The notes: a model not told the origin generated them from the letters alone. A stretch of 64,000 nucleotides of DNA from Phycisphaerales bacterium (GCA_030748455.1 JASMLY010000015.1:38420-102419); one strand, 5' to 3'. Positions 17,819 through 27,914 are shown, numbered from the stretch's first letter. Program-made: numbers and translations.

Positions 17819-17896
17819 TGTCGAAACGGTTCACGTGAACCACCTCGACAAGTAACGGAAAAGCTATCAGGACGAACGGTGCGCAGCACACGTCCT
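17819..17896 (+). promoter_or_regulatory. Structured leader between tRNA-Thr and tuf
   Basis: Two hairpins are visible. The first contains a perfect 14-base palindrome, GGTTCACGTGAACC (17828-17841), flanked by TGTCGA (17819-17824) and TCGACA (17845-17850). The second pairs AGGACG (17869-17874) with CGTCCT (17891-17896), with an inner GTGC/GCAC stem. They may be RNA processing signals separating the tRNA from the tuf mRNA, or a tuf control element. Confidence 0.5.
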
Positions 17897-17915
17897 AGGA
17901 ACAGGAGATTTCACG

Positions 17916-19115
<1,200 letters not shown>

Positions 19116-19126
19116 CGTTATTTCTT

Positions 19127-19166
19127 GATTCAAAAAAGGGGGAACCCTGTTCCCCCTTTTTGAATC
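19127..19166 (+). terminator. Long hairpin after tuf
   Basis: GATTCAAAAAAGGGGGAAC (19127-19145) pairs with GTTCCCCCTTTTTGAATC (19149-19166), about 18 base pairs with a single bulged A. The A-run and T-run flank the G/C core, so it could stop transcription in both directions, or act as a partial terminator or processing site before rpmG. Confidence 0.75.
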
Positions 19167-19208
19167 ATCTTTGTGGCTATTTGGTCCACAAGTAAAGAGG
19201 TTTGAACA

Positions 19209-19388
19209 ATGGCCAAGAAGGCAACTGATCGAGAATATGTGTGGCTTCAATGCACCGAGTCAGGCGATCTTAACTATCGCACAAGCATTCGCGTAAAAGG
19301 CGGTATTGATGAAAAAGTCAAAGATGGCTTTAAAAAATATTGTCCAAGACTTCGCAAGCACACACTTCACAAGATCAAGCGAAAGTAA
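19209..19388 (+). CDS. rpmG: 50S ribosomal protein L33
   Basis: A 59-residue ORF reads MAKKATDREYVWLQC, followed by CTES, LNYRTS, KYCPRLRKHTLHKIKRK. This is bL33 in length, in its Trp-Leu-x-Cys start and in its KHTLHK end. Only one Cys remains in each zinc-ribbon half (CTES, CPRL), so it is a zinc-free form. It sits between tuf and tRNA-Trp, its usual neighbours together with secE and nusG. Confidence 0.9.
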   Translation: MAKKATDREYVWLQCTESGDLNYRTSIRVKGGIDEKVKDGFKKYCPRLRKHTLHKIKRK

Positions 19389-19409
19389 CACCGCGCTATG
19401 AGGCGCTAG

Positions 19410-19482
<73 letters not shown>

Positions 19483-19531
19483 TTCTCGGATAAGTCCCGC
19501 AAACGCACAGTTTGCAATCGAAAGGATAGTC

Positions 19532-19942
19532 ATGGCTGCAGGAATCTATAAACAAGGTCAAGGGTACTGGGTACGACTCATGTCGGCGATCGGATTCGGT
19601 TTGTTGTCGCTGATGGGTGTTGCTTGGTTGTGGGACCAGGTGAATGGAATCCAAATCGGTGATATTGAACCCGTTTTCATATCCGCAGCAGTTACGATTA
19701 TTGTGATGCTTTTTTGTGGCTCGCTGGGGTATTACCTCATTGGTCGTAAACCCAAAACTGTGGAATTTATGATTTCCACTGAGGGTGAAATGAGAAAAGT
19801 GAATTGGTCAACAAAAAGAGAAATTGTTGGTTCAACCATTTTGGTAATTTTGCTTACAGCTTTCATAAGTGTTTTCTGCCAAATTGCAGACCTTGGTTTT
19901 TCCGCATTTTTCCAATCTGTCGATGTTTTGCAATCTTCTTAA
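19532..19942 (+). CDS. secE: Preprotein translocase subunit SecE
   Basis: The C-terminal 60 residues carry the SecE core: TEGEMRKVNWSTKREIVGST followed by a membrane helix. Two further hydrophobic segments (about residues 20-40 and 50-72) precede it, making a 136-residue, three-helix SecE instead of the minimal one-helix form. SecE clamps SecY in the translocon. The ATG at 19532 follows AAAGGA. The neighbours (tRNA-Trp before, nusG after) confirm identity. Confidence 0.9.
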   Translation: MAAGIYKQGQGYWVRLMSAIGFGLLSLMGVAWLWDQVNGIQIGDIEPVFISAAVTIIVMLFCGSLGYYLIGRKPKTVEFMISTEGEMRKVNWSTKREIVGSTILVILLTAFISVFCQIADLGFSAFFQSVDVLQSS

Positions 19943-19966
19943 TGAGGGACATCGAAGAAAGAGGCA

Positions 19967-20704
19967 ATGAATAGTATGACTGACTCAGAAAAGAACATCG
20001 AAACGACCCAAACCCACGATGCATCCTCAGAAGCGGTTGCAACGAACGAAACTGCTCCCAACGCATGTACTGACTCGTCTGAAACAACACCAGCGACTGT
20101 GACACCCCACGTTCCCGAAGAAGTTTCCTGTGGTGAAGAATCGCAAACTAGAGAAGGTATGAACTGGTTCGTTCTTCGGGTGGCTTCAAACAAAGAAGAT
20201 TATGTGAAATCAGCTCTTGATCGCAAAGTGGAAATCGAGGGAATGCAGCATTTGGTTGGTCGAATTATGGTACCAACGGAAAAAACAAAAACCCTTTCTA
20301 AAACTGGCAAAGCAAAAATTACTGAAACAAAACTGTACCCAGGGTATATTTTTGTAGAAATGAAACTGGAAGAGCAGCGGATTTCTCAGGACATCTTTTT
20401 TCTCATTAAGGAAACAACGGGTGTAGGAGACTTTGTGGGCACGGCTGGTAAACCAACCCCAATGTCAGCCGAGGAAGTAGACAAAATGCTTTTCGATTCA
20501 CAGGCACCCGATGAAGTCGCAGAAGTTCGACTCGAGTTTAATGTCGGTGATCATGTGAATATCAAGGACGGTCCGTTTATGGGTTACGAAGGAACTGTTG
20601 ACGAAATTTTCCCAGAGAAGGGTGTCGTCCGCGTGCTCGCAACTGTGTTTGGACGGCAAACCCAGATCGAAATCGAATATTGGATGATCGAAAAAGCCGA
20701 GTAA
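19967..20704 (+). CDS. nusG: Transcription antitermination protein NusG
   Basis: The NGN domain starts at NWFVLRVASNKEDYVKSAL near residue 66, with KLYPGYIFVEMKL near 122. The KOW domain (FNVGDHVNIKDGPFMGYEGT) lies near 190-210. NusG links RNA polymerase to Rho and ribosomes. An acidic Thr/Ser/Glu-rich extension of about 60 residues precedes the NGN domain. ATG codons at 19967 and 19976 are both possible starts. Unlike most bacteria, the next gene is not rplK but a MoxR ATPase after 82 bases. Confidence 0.93.
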   Translation: MNSMTDSEKNIETTQTHDASSEAVATNETAPNACTDSSETTPATVTPHVPEEVSCGEESQTREGMNWFVLRVASNKEDYVKSALDRKVEIEGMQHLVGRIMVPTEKTKTLSKTGKAKITETKLYPGYIFVEMKLEEQRISQDIFFLIKETTGVGDFVGTAGKPTPMSAEEVDKMLFDSQAPDEVAEVRLEFNVGDHVNIKDGPFMGYEGTVDEIFPEKGVVRVLATVFGRQTQIEIEYWMIEKAE

Positions 20705-20786
20705 ATCAACGTATTACGTTCGTGGCAAAAAAGAATGCACAGGTTGCTAGCATTCACGATTTGGACGAAAATGGTATTGTTCTCGT

Positions 20787-21788
20787 ATGTCACAAGCTCA
20801 AACCGAAATCGAAACCACGATAGATTCATTTCGCAGTGATTATCAACGGGCAAGGGAAGAAATAGCAAAAGCCGTCGTGGGGCACGATGAAGTTGTTGAT
20901 GGTGTGTTGACCTGTCTTTTTGCAGGAGGGCATGCGCTTCTAGAAGGAGTTCCCGGTCTTGGAAAAACGCTGCTCATTCGCACGCTGAGTGAGGCTCTAG
21001 ATCTTTGTTTTTCACGGATTCAATTTACACCTGACCTTATGCCAGCAGACATTACGGGCACCACAGTTGTGGTTGAGTCAGATCAAGGGCGATCGTTTGA
21101 ATTCCGCAAAGGACCCCTGTTTGCACAAATGGTACTCGCTGATGAGATAAATCGGGCAACACCAAAAACACAATCCGCGTTGTTAGAAGCAATGCAAGAA
21201 AAGTCGGTGACTGTTGGTGGCGAGACCCACCAGTTGCAACGCCCGTTCTTTGTGATGGCAACACAAAATCCAATTGAACAAGAGGGCACCTATCCTCTAC
21301 CAGAAGCTCAACTTGACCGTTTCTTTTATAAACTTCACGTTGGATATTCCGATCGTTCTCAACTCATGGAAATCATTGATAGAACGACAAGTGGGTATCA
21401 ACCGTCCATCGAAAAGGTTCTTGATACTGAAAAGATCATTCAATATCAAGAAGTAATACGGAATGTTGATTTACCAAGTGATGTACAAGATTATGCAGTT
21501 CGGTGTGTGCTTGCCACACATCCAGAGGCAGAAGTTGCGACCCCTCAGGTGAAATCGTTTTTACGCTTTGGTGCATCACCACGGGCCGCTCAAACACTTG
21601 CACTAGCCGGAAAAGTGCATGCCTTACTTGCGAGTCGAAATGTTGTTGCTGCAGAGGATATCCAACGAGCGGTGTTGCCCGCTCTTCGGCATCGGTGTAT
21701 TCTCAATTTTGAAGCCGAAGCCGAGGGTATGACAACAGATGCCATTCTCACGAACCTTGTCGAGACTCTTCCGCTTGTTACCTCTTGA
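20787..21788 (+). CDS. MoxR-family AAA+ ATPase
   Basis: The 333-residue AAA+ protein has Walker A GVPGLGKT near residue 56, Walker B MVLADEINRATPKTQSALLE near 113-132, sensor 1 ATQNPIEQEGTYPLPEAQLD and the MoxR-type C-terminal lid. MoxR ATPases act as chaperones that mature partner proteins, often with DUF58 and von Willebrand A domain genes, but none follows here. TATTGT lies 6 bases before the ATG, another possible leaderless start. The gene ends 13 bases before the barrel protein. Confidence 0.88.
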   Translation: MSQAQTEIETTIDSFRSDYQRAREEIAKAVVGHDEVVDGVLTCLFAGGHALLEGVPGLGKTLLIRTLSEALDLCFSRIQFTPDLMPADITGTTVVVESDQGRSFEFRKGPLFAQMVLADEINRATPKTQSALLEAMQEKSVTVGGETHQLQRPFFVMATQNPIEQEGTYPLPEAQLDRFFYKLHVGYSDRSQLMEIIDRTTSGYQPSIEKVLDTEKIIQYQEVIRNVDLPSDVQDYAVRCVLATHPEAEVATPQVKSFLRFGASPRAAQTLALAGKVHALLASRNVVAAEDIQRAVLPALRHRCILNFEAEAEGMTTDAILTNLVETLPLVTS

Positions 21789-21801
21789 ACGGATTACATC
21801 T

Positions 21802-22683
21802 ATGAAACTATTTTCATTCGTGTCGATTTTCTTTGTCCTTTTTCAAGCAAATGCAGAATCGTTTGATGCAAAACTCGACCTGCACCTTACAAAACAATTC
21901 GATAGTTCAATTGATACTGGTGGACAAGTAGAGGCATCCCGCTACGGCGCCGAGTTTCGCCTTGATTACACCGCAACCGAAGACGATGTGTTCCAGTTGC
22001 GATATCAATACCAACGTGATGATTGGACGTTCTCTGGCTCTACAGGAATGGGAAACGACAACCCTTGGGGTCTAGTGACAACAGTTGACCTCGCTCTGCA
22101 ATGGACACATCAGTTAAACGAAACAACGCAATTGTTTGGTGGTCCAATTGTAAAATGGAGTAGTGATGATGGTGCAAACCAATCTGACTCCGATGTTTTT
22201 GGTGGCATGGCTGGATTTGCACATGCATTTTCTGACAACCTAGTTCTTGGGGGTGGACTGGGTGTTATTGAACAACTTGAAGACGATGACAGGTTGTTTC
22301 CTGTTCTAGTTCTTGATTGGAAACTGAAGGACGACCTGAAACTTACGAGTGATATTACGACTCGGTTTGGCAGTCGAATTGGTGTCGAGTTGGTTTGGTC
22401 CCCACTCGATGCGTGGACTTTGGGTGCCGGAATATCCTATGACTACAGCAGGTTCAGACTTGACGATGTTGGGTATGCCCCAGATGGTGTGGGCGAGGCA
22501 ACGTCAATGCCGCTGCACCTAAGAGCAACATTTCATCCATCTGAAACTGTGGATATCACCATACTTGCAGGTGTTGTATTCAGCGGAGAGCTCTCTGTTT
22601 ACGACTCGGCTGGCAGTACATTGCAGTCAGAAAATTACAATTCTGCCGGTGCAATAGGAATCCTCGCACGTTTCCGTTTCTAG
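21802..22683 (+). CDS. Outer-membrane beta-barrel protein, function unknown
   Basis: The 293-residue protein has a signal peptide (MKLFSFVSIFFVLFQANA, cleavage after Ala). Alternating hydrophobic/polar stretches follow with many aromatic-ended strands, and the end is AIGILARFRF with a terminal Phe, the usual outer-membrane insertion signal. Turns are rich in Asp, Asn and Gly. About ten to twelve strands seem possible. No enzyme motif was seen. The ATG at 21802 is chosen because it starts the signal peptide; the upstream ATG at 21739 lies inside moxR. It is convergent with the gene at 22803. Confidence 0.65.
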   Translation: MKLFSFVSIFFVLFQANAESFDAKLDLHLTKQFDSSIDTGGQVEASRYGAEFRLDYTATEDDVFQLRYQYQRDDWTFSGSTGMGNDNPWGLVTTVDLALQWTHQLNETTQLFGGPIVKWSSDDGANQSDSDVFGGMAGFAHAFSDNLVLGGGLGVIEQLEDDDRLFPVLVLDWKLKDDLKLTSDITTRFGSRIGVELVWSPLDAWTLGAGISYDYSRFRLDDVGYAPDGVGEATSMPLHLRATFHPSETVDITILAGVVFSGELSVYDSAGSTLQSENYNSAGAIGILARFRF

Positions 22684-22802
22684 TTTTTTCCTCCGCGGCA
22701 AAAGAGGCTGCACAAGTTGCAATCATTTTAAGAATCGCCACAGAGTTGCGGAGAAGAGTTTTCCTGAACTTTCGTCTGGGCACTTAGACGACGAGAAGAT
22801 AT

Positions 22803-24455
22803 TTATTGAACTGTTGGTGTAATTGGAACTGAATCGATGGTATTCCAAAGAGTGGTGTTTATCACAACAGGCGCTGGAATTATGTTCCAGGGAACGCAGG
22901 GGAGTGGTGCCGTTTCAATTTGGTCGCTATTTCCATGCGTGCGAACTATTGCAAAAGATACCTGTCCATTGCGAATGAATGAGTCTGGAAGAACAACTCG
23001 CGCAGACCAACGATCAGATTCTGAATTTGTAAATATTGAAAGGTTGTTGTGCGAAACCCCTGTAGGCTGAATGACAACTGGGGGTAAACCATTGAGAAAC
23101 AACGTGACGGCTTCGGTTCCAACGGGTATCTCACCAGTGTTTGTTTCAGGATTACTTTCATTCCCATAACACTTCAAAAATAATTCCCAACTGCCTTTGA
23201 TGAAACGCACTTCAACAAGAGTTTTCATTGAATCATCAACCGGAGTCACATAGCCACGCCGCAAAGTTGCCAGTGTCCAAGTAGGAGAAAGAGGTGGTAG
23301 CCGCAAATATGGCGGCTTGGCATCGAGCGTTTTTTCTTCAATTGGAAAAACAGTTGAGCCAACATTGGTCCTAAGTCGAAGTTTTTGTGTTGAAGGTGTG
23401 ACGACTGGGCCAAAGATAGATAGATCTACTGTTTGCGGTCTTTCTATCGTCACAAGATCAGTTTCATAAGGTGGGACTTCGACAGCGAGGGGAATTTCGT
23501 TCTCACCTTCCCATTGAAACCGGCACAACGTGGGCGTTGGACTACTGTTTGCAAATTTTAACGTAACTGTATCACCAAAAATGGAAGCAAACCAAACAAG
23601 AGAACGAGACTGCACGTCACACCAACGCAAGGCTTGCGTTGCACGTTGTTTACTTGTGAGTGTTTCATCTACTAAAATGCTGAGTAACTCCTCAAGACTT
23701 TGTGGAGAATCTACCCAACACGCAAATCGATGACTTCCATCGCTTGCAGTGTCGGTCAGCAAATCTCTACAGGTTGCAGCAACACTTCGGCTAGCAGATG
23801 CCAAGTTCGTAAAGCCAATTCTCCAAAGTTGTTCTCCATAAAGAGCAGCCAAATATTCAACACTTGTATTGTTTGGAGGTTCTGGCGGAAGTTTTTGAAC
23901 TCTCGATGCGAGAAGACACCAACGCCAATAGTGAATGGCATTTGTCGGAGGCAAATAGGCTGCCCGTTCGTAAACGAGTTGTTTATCAGAATCTGCATTT
24001 GTAAAATCAATATCAGGAAAAGTGGGCGGAAGATCTAGCCACTTGGGAAAAATGTACTCGGAGCCAAAAAAAACCGATCCGGTAACATCAGGGGGAACCT
24101 GAACAAACAAAACAGGTCCACTCATAGTATCTTTTGGATGGATGGACGCTGTCGAGTCGGAACTTGTAATTGGGCGAACGAATACTTGGTCATCAACCCA
24201 AGAGGATGTGTCGGAGTTGACTTCGACCCATCCCAAAAGTCCCTCTGCAATTCTACCGTCTTCAAATGTGACGGGAATAGTCGTTGGCCATTGATCACCC
24301 TGTTCATTGCTTAACAAGGGAACCATGAGTACACCACCCTTTGCTGCGGCAGGGGATGTGTTTTTAGAGACTATCGAATCTATTGGAATGGCATAAGAAG
24401 GTGCAACAAAAAACAATCCAAACACGCAAACAAGTGTGTTCAACAAGCGTTTCAT
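22803..24455 (-). CDS. Secreted protein of unknown function, coupled to gmk
   Basis: I do not recognise this 550-residue protein. It begins with a clear signal peptide (MKRLLNTLVCVFGLFFVAPSYA). A mixed region follows with a VPLLSNEQG segment, Trp- and Pro-rich helices in the middle (residues 150-300) and beta-rich C-terminal domains (residues 310-550). About eight Cys are scattered through it. The start ATG overlaps the gmk stop as ATGA on the minus strand, so it is co-translated with an essential gene. It is convergent with the barrel gene, separated by 119 bases without a clear terminator. Confidence 0.75.
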   Translation of the reverse strand: MKRLLNTLVCVFGLFFVAPSYAIPIDSIVSKNTSPAAAKGGVLMVPLLSNEQGDQWPTTIPVTFEDGRIAEGLLGWVEVNSDTSSWVDDQVFVRPITSSDSTASIHPKDTMSGPVLFVQVPPDVTGSVFFGSEYIFPKWLDLPPTFPDIDFTNADSDKQLVYERAAYLPPTNAIHYWRWCLLASRVQKLPPEPPNNTSVEYLAALYGEQLWRIGFTNLASASRSVAATCRDLLTDTASDGSHRFACWVDSPQSLEELLSILVDETLTSKQRATQALRWCDVQSRSLVWFASIFGDTVTLKFANSSPTPTLCRFQWEGENEIPLAVEVPPYETDLVTIERPQTVDLSIFGPVVTPSTQKLRLRTNVGSTVFPIEEKTLDAKPPYLRLPPLSPTWTLATLRRGYVTPVDDSMKTLVEVRFIKGSWELFLKCYGNESNPETNTGEIPVGTEAVTLFLNGLPPVVIQPTGVSHNNLSIFTNSESDRWSARVVLPDSFIRNGQVSFAIVRTHGNSDQIETAPLPCVPWNIIPAPVVINTTLWNTIDSVPITPTVQ

Positions 24456-25051
24456 GAACTTGATTGGGCGGCGTTTTTGCACGTATTAATAATTGCAACA
24501 GTTTCAGCTACTGCAAGTTCAAGGGTATCGTTGACGATGAAAAAATCGTACGCCCCACTACTTCTTGCAAGTGCAATCTCTTGTTTTGCCTCAGAAAATC
24601 GTCGTCGAATTGCATCTTCATCATCACGTCCGCGAGCCGTTAATCGTCTGAGCAATTCCTCTTCGCTTGGCGGAAGAATAAAGAAACGAAGCGATTCTTT
24701 CATATTGTCTCGGACTTGTATACCGCCCTGGACGTCAATGTCGAGCAGCATCAATCCTCCCTCCGCAAGGACTTTGTTCACCGGCTCTCTTAGAGTTCCA
24801 TACCTGTGACAGTGGAACACTTCTGCATGTTCAAGAAAGGCGTGTTCTTGTACAAGTGCTTCAAATTTTTCATTTGTAATAAAATAATAATCTACTCCAT
24901 CTGTTTCACGATCACTCTTTGGCCTTGTTGTCGCGGAAACACTAAAAACAGCATGAAGTTCCTCACGAACCCGATGCACAATGGTCGTTTTTCCAACTCC
25001 AGAGGGGCCAGAAATCACAATCAAGGCACCTTGTTTGCTGTTTGAGGACAT
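24452..25051 (-). CDS. gmk: Guanylate kinase
   Basis: The 199-residue GMP kinase has P-loop SGPSGVGKTT near residue 13. The GMP-binding region SVSATTRPKSDRETDGVDYYF lies near 39-59, followed by HCHRYGTLREPV and LLDIDVQGG. IRRRFSEAKQEIA supplies the lid arginines. It converts GMP to GDP. A longer frame reaches 25333, but the ATG at 25051 begins the real domain and lies 6 bases after TACACT. It is divergent from der with 79 bases between starts. Confidence 0.93.
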   Translation of the reverse strand: MSSNSKQGALIVISGPSGVGKTTIVHRVREELHAVFSVSATTRPKSDRETDGVDYYFITNEKFEALVQEHAFLEHAEVFHCHRYGTLREPVNKVLAEGGLMLLDIDVQGGIQVRDNMKESLRFFILPPSEEELLRRLTARGRDDEDAIRRRFSEAKQEIALARSSGAYDFFIVNDTLELAVAETVAIINTCKNAAQSSS

Positions 25052-25057
25052 TTGGAG

Positions 25058-25063
25058 AGTGTA
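25058..25063 (-). promoter_or_regulatory. -10 box of gmk, leaderless arrangement
   Basis: On the minus strand TACACT is followed by six bases (CTCCAA) and the gmk ATG, so +1 would fall on the start codon. Confidence 0.5.
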
Positions 25064-25118
25064 TCGCAGTTTGGTTGTCGTTACGAGCCATAAACCTGAT
25101 TGAAGGCCGCTGCTCTGG

Positions 25119-25124
25119 TACAAT
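25119..25124 (+). promoter_or_regulatory. -10 box of der, leaderless arrangement
   Basis: TACAAT is followed by six bases (GACGGA) and the der ATG at 25131. No Shine-Dalgarno can fit ahead of the start. Confidence 0.5.
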
Positions 25125-25130
25125 GACGGA

Positions 25131-26642
25131 ATGTCTCTCCCAAGAGTCGCCATTGTAGGAAGACCAAATGTAGGCAAGTCAAGCCTGATGAACCGCCTTG
25201 CTCGCAAGCGGATTTCTATCGTTGATCCTACTCCAGGTGTCACGAGAGACCGTGTCAGCGTGGTACTCGAAATAGAACCCCCGAAGAACACCCCCAAGGG
25301 TACACCAACTCGGTTTGCGGAACTCCATGACACAGGTGGCTGGGGCGTCTACGTGGTAGAAGGCGCACACATCGATGATGCTGGCTGCGATCTTAGAGCG
25401 TTGACTGACGATATAGAATCACAAATCCGCGAGGCAATGGAATGTTCGGAACTTATTGTATTTGTGACGGATGCTCAATCTGGAGTTACGCCTCTCGATG
25501 AAACCGTTGCAAAGTTGTTGAGGCGATCAGGTGCACTATCAAAAACCTTGGTCGTTGCAAACAAAGTCGATTCACGCTCTTGGGAAGCGCATGGACACGA
25601 AGCCGCCTCGTTGGGGTTGGGAGAAGTTCTCTGTGTATCTTCTACAAGTGGTCATGGAATTACAACACTTACGAATGCAATGTGGGAACAGCTTGGCGAT
25701 CTTGGAGAAGTAGAACAACAAAAGGATGAACTACGTCTCTCAATCGTGGGAAAAAGGAATGCGGGAAAATCTTCATTTATCAACGCACTCGCAGGTGAAC
25801 AAAGAGTGATTGTGTCTGAAATTGCGGGAACCACAAGGGATGCTGTAGATGTTCAATTTGAAATTAACGGCAAAATTCTCACTGCAATAGATACTGCTGG
25901 TGTACGCAAACAAAAAAGTTTTGCGGATGATATAGAGTTTTATGCGTATAGAAGAATGCTGAACTCAATACGACGTTCAGACGTCTCAGTGTTGTTGCTT
26001 GATGCAACGACCCGAGTTTCACAAGTAGACAAAAAACTCTCAACTGAGTTACAACGGCAATTCAAACCCACCGTCATAGTTGTCAATAAATGGGATCTTG
26101 TCGACGACGATGTCTCACCAGAAGACTATCTAGAGTATCTCACAAAAGAATTACGTGGGTTAGATTACGCTCCGATTGTTTTCATTAGTGCTAGCGAGGG
26201 CGAAGGAATTGAAGACGCTGTTGCGATGGCGTTTAATCTTAAAGAACAGACCTCCCACCGAGAGACAACAGGCAAACTCAACGCCGTTATGCAAGAAATT
26301 CTAAAAGAGCGCGGTCCATCGTCTCGTTTGGGAACAGTTGCAAAATTGCTCTTTGTCTCCCAAATTGGCGTTGCTCCTCCGACAATAGCGATCGTTGTGA
26401 ACGAGCCATCAATGTTTGAAGGTCAATATGAACGTTATCTGATGAATAGACTCCGAGAAGAATTACCCTTCAGTGAAGTTCCGATTCGTCTGCTCTTCAC
26501 AAAACGCCAACGAAAAACACTCGAAGAACTGAAACGAGAAGGTCGAACCGCTACAATAGAATCGCTTACGCGTTCTAACCCATCTGTTGGTCAGGCAATT
26601 GATGGTGCTGATACCCTTCCTGACGACACACTAGAAGAATAA
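25131..26642 (+). CDS. der: Ribosome-assembly GTPase Der (EngA)
   Basis: The two tandem GTPase domains and C-terminal KH-like domain define Der, which acts in 50S maturation. Domain 1 has GRPNVGKSS at residues 7-15, the DTGG switch near 66 and NKVD near 144. Domain 2 has GKRNAGKSS near 206, DTAGVRKQKS near 254 and NKWD near 324. The KH region with RLLFTKRQRKTLEELKREGR closes the protein. Domain 1 has an insertion before DTGG (about residues 44-60) that is Pro/Lys-rich. Length 503 residues is slightly above the norm. Confidence 0.94.
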   Translation: MSLPRVAIVGRPNVGKSSLMNRLARKRISIVDPTPGVTRDRVSVVLEIEPPKNTPKGTPTRFAELHDTGGWGVYVVEGAHIDDAGCDLRALTDDIESQIREAMECSELIVFVTDAQSGVTPLDETVAKLLRRSGALSKTLVVANKVDSRSWEAHGHEAASLGLGEVLCVSSTSGHGITTLTNAMWEQLGDLGEVEQQKDELRLSIVGKRNAGKSSFINALAGEQRVIVSEIAGTTRDAVDVQFEINGKILTAIDTAGVRKQKSFADDIEFYAYRRMLNSIRRSDVSVLLLDATTRVSQVDKKLSTELQRQFKPTVIVVNKWDLVDDDVSPEDYLEYLTKELRGLDYAPIVFISASEGEGIEDAVAMAFNLKEQTSHRETTGKLNAVMQEILKERGPSSRLGTVAKLLFVSQIGVAPPTIAIVVNEPSMFEGQYERYLMNRLREELPFSEVPIRLLFTKRQRKTLEELKREGRTATIESLTRSNPSVGQAIDGADTLPDDTLEE

Positions 26643-26682
26643 TCACGAATGTATTCGTGATTCTGTAGCGCGGCACTAGCAA

Positions 26683-27903
26683 ATGTCAATTTTCCCTTTA
26701 CCTATTTTTGAGGCTGATGAAGATCCCTCTCGTCGAGATGCTCTTACTCTTGAAGAACAACTTGAAGCTATTGAATCCCCAGAAACAATGGTGGTTCGAT
26801 TTGGTTCTATGCTTGAGATCGGCGAGTACAAACCAGCGAACGATATTCGAGCCGGTTGCGGTTCAAAACTAGTTGCAAGAACACATCGGGGTACAGAACT
26901 TGTCGATCTTTTAACAACAACGTGCTCGAACTCTGGATGTGGCCAATCGATTTCACGAGAAGAAATGCTGCAATATATTGAGAACTCGGGAGGTCAAAAA
27001 TTTCCCTTTCATACGAATGGGCGAGTTTTGCGAATTGCTACGCAAGAAGACATGGCAAGAATGGATTCGCTTCGAGCAAAAACAAAAGAATATTTGACAA
27101 CAGTTACCAGAATGATCGAGACGCATCAGCTGCAAATGAAAATGGTTGAAGTTGAAGCAATTCTTGGCGAAGAGCTTCTTACGTTCTATTATCAAGCAGA
27201 GAACAGGGTTGATTTTCGGAAACTAGTCCAAGAGTTAGCAAAACTGTATTCAACACGAATTGAGATGCGGCAAGTTGGTTCACGTGATGAAGCAAGACTT
27301 GTTGCGATTAATGAACGGTGTGGCGAATATTGCTGTTGTAAGAGCTTTCTTAAAGTACTCACGCCAGTTTCTATGCGGTCTGCAAAACAGCAAAAACAAA
27401 CACTTGACCCCAAGAAAATATCCGGCAGATGTGGTCGACTCATGTGCTGCCTGCGGTATGAAGATCAAACATACCGCGAGTTGAAACGCAATCTTCCGCA
27501 CAGGAAAACTCGGGTAGGAACACCTGAAGGTCCAGGTATTGTCCTCGATGGGAAAATTATTACGCAACTTGTGCTGGTATCCCTAGAACACGATCAAAGG
27601 CAAATAGCAGTTCCAGTAGAGGAGTTGAGTGATCCTGATACGTGTCCTCGACCTTGGGAAGAAGATCAGGTTTCGACAGAACGCACAACCGACGGTGAGA
27701 AGAAGGAGACTCAGAAGAAGAGAAGAAATCAAAAGCGCCGCCGAAGAAGAGGATCTCAAAAAGGAAAAAACACCGAACAACAAGGTTCTCAACCACAAAA
27801 GAATGCAGAGCGTGGCGCGACAAAGAAGAAAAAACGTCGTCGTCGCCGCCGTCGGAAAGGTGGGGGACAACAGGGTAATTCTCAGGGAAGTAGTTCAGAG
27901 TAA
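26683..27903 (+). CDS. ricT: PSP1-domain protein RicT (YaaT-like)
   Basis: The protein has the PSP1/RicT Cys pattern: ERCGEYCCCKSFL near residues 213-225 and GRCGRLMCCLRYE near 248-260, with LDPKKISGRCG between. In Bacillus, RicT with RicA and RicF binds Fe-S clusters and helps RNase Y mature mRNAs; many phyla keep only RicT. Two further Cys groups (GCGSK, TCSNSGCGQS) lie near residues 58 and 88. The last 70 residues are an Arg/Lys-rich, Gln/Gly-rich disordered tail that could bind RNA. It is 11 bases upstream of lepB. Confidence 0.8.
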   Translation: MSIFPLPIFEADEDPSRRDALTLEEQLEAIESPETMVVRFGSMLEIGEYKPANDIRAGCGSKLVARTHRGTELVDLLTTTCSNSGCGQSISREEMLQYIENSGGQKFPFHTNGRVLRIATQEDMARMDSLRAKTKEYLTTVTRMIETHQLQMKMVEVEAILGEELLTFYYQAENRVDFRKLVQELAKLYSTRIEMRQVGSRDEARLVAINERCGEYCCCKSFLKVLTPVSMRSAKQQKQTLDPKKISGRCGRLMCCLRYEDQTYRELKRNLPHRKTRVGTPEGPGIVLDGKIITQLVLVSLEHDQRQIAVPVEELSDPDTCPRPWEEDQVSTERTTDGEKKETQKKRRNQKRRRRRGSQKGKNTEQQGSQPQKNAERGATKKKKRRRRRRRKGGGQQGNSQGSSSE

Positions 27904-27914
27904 ACTGTACAACT

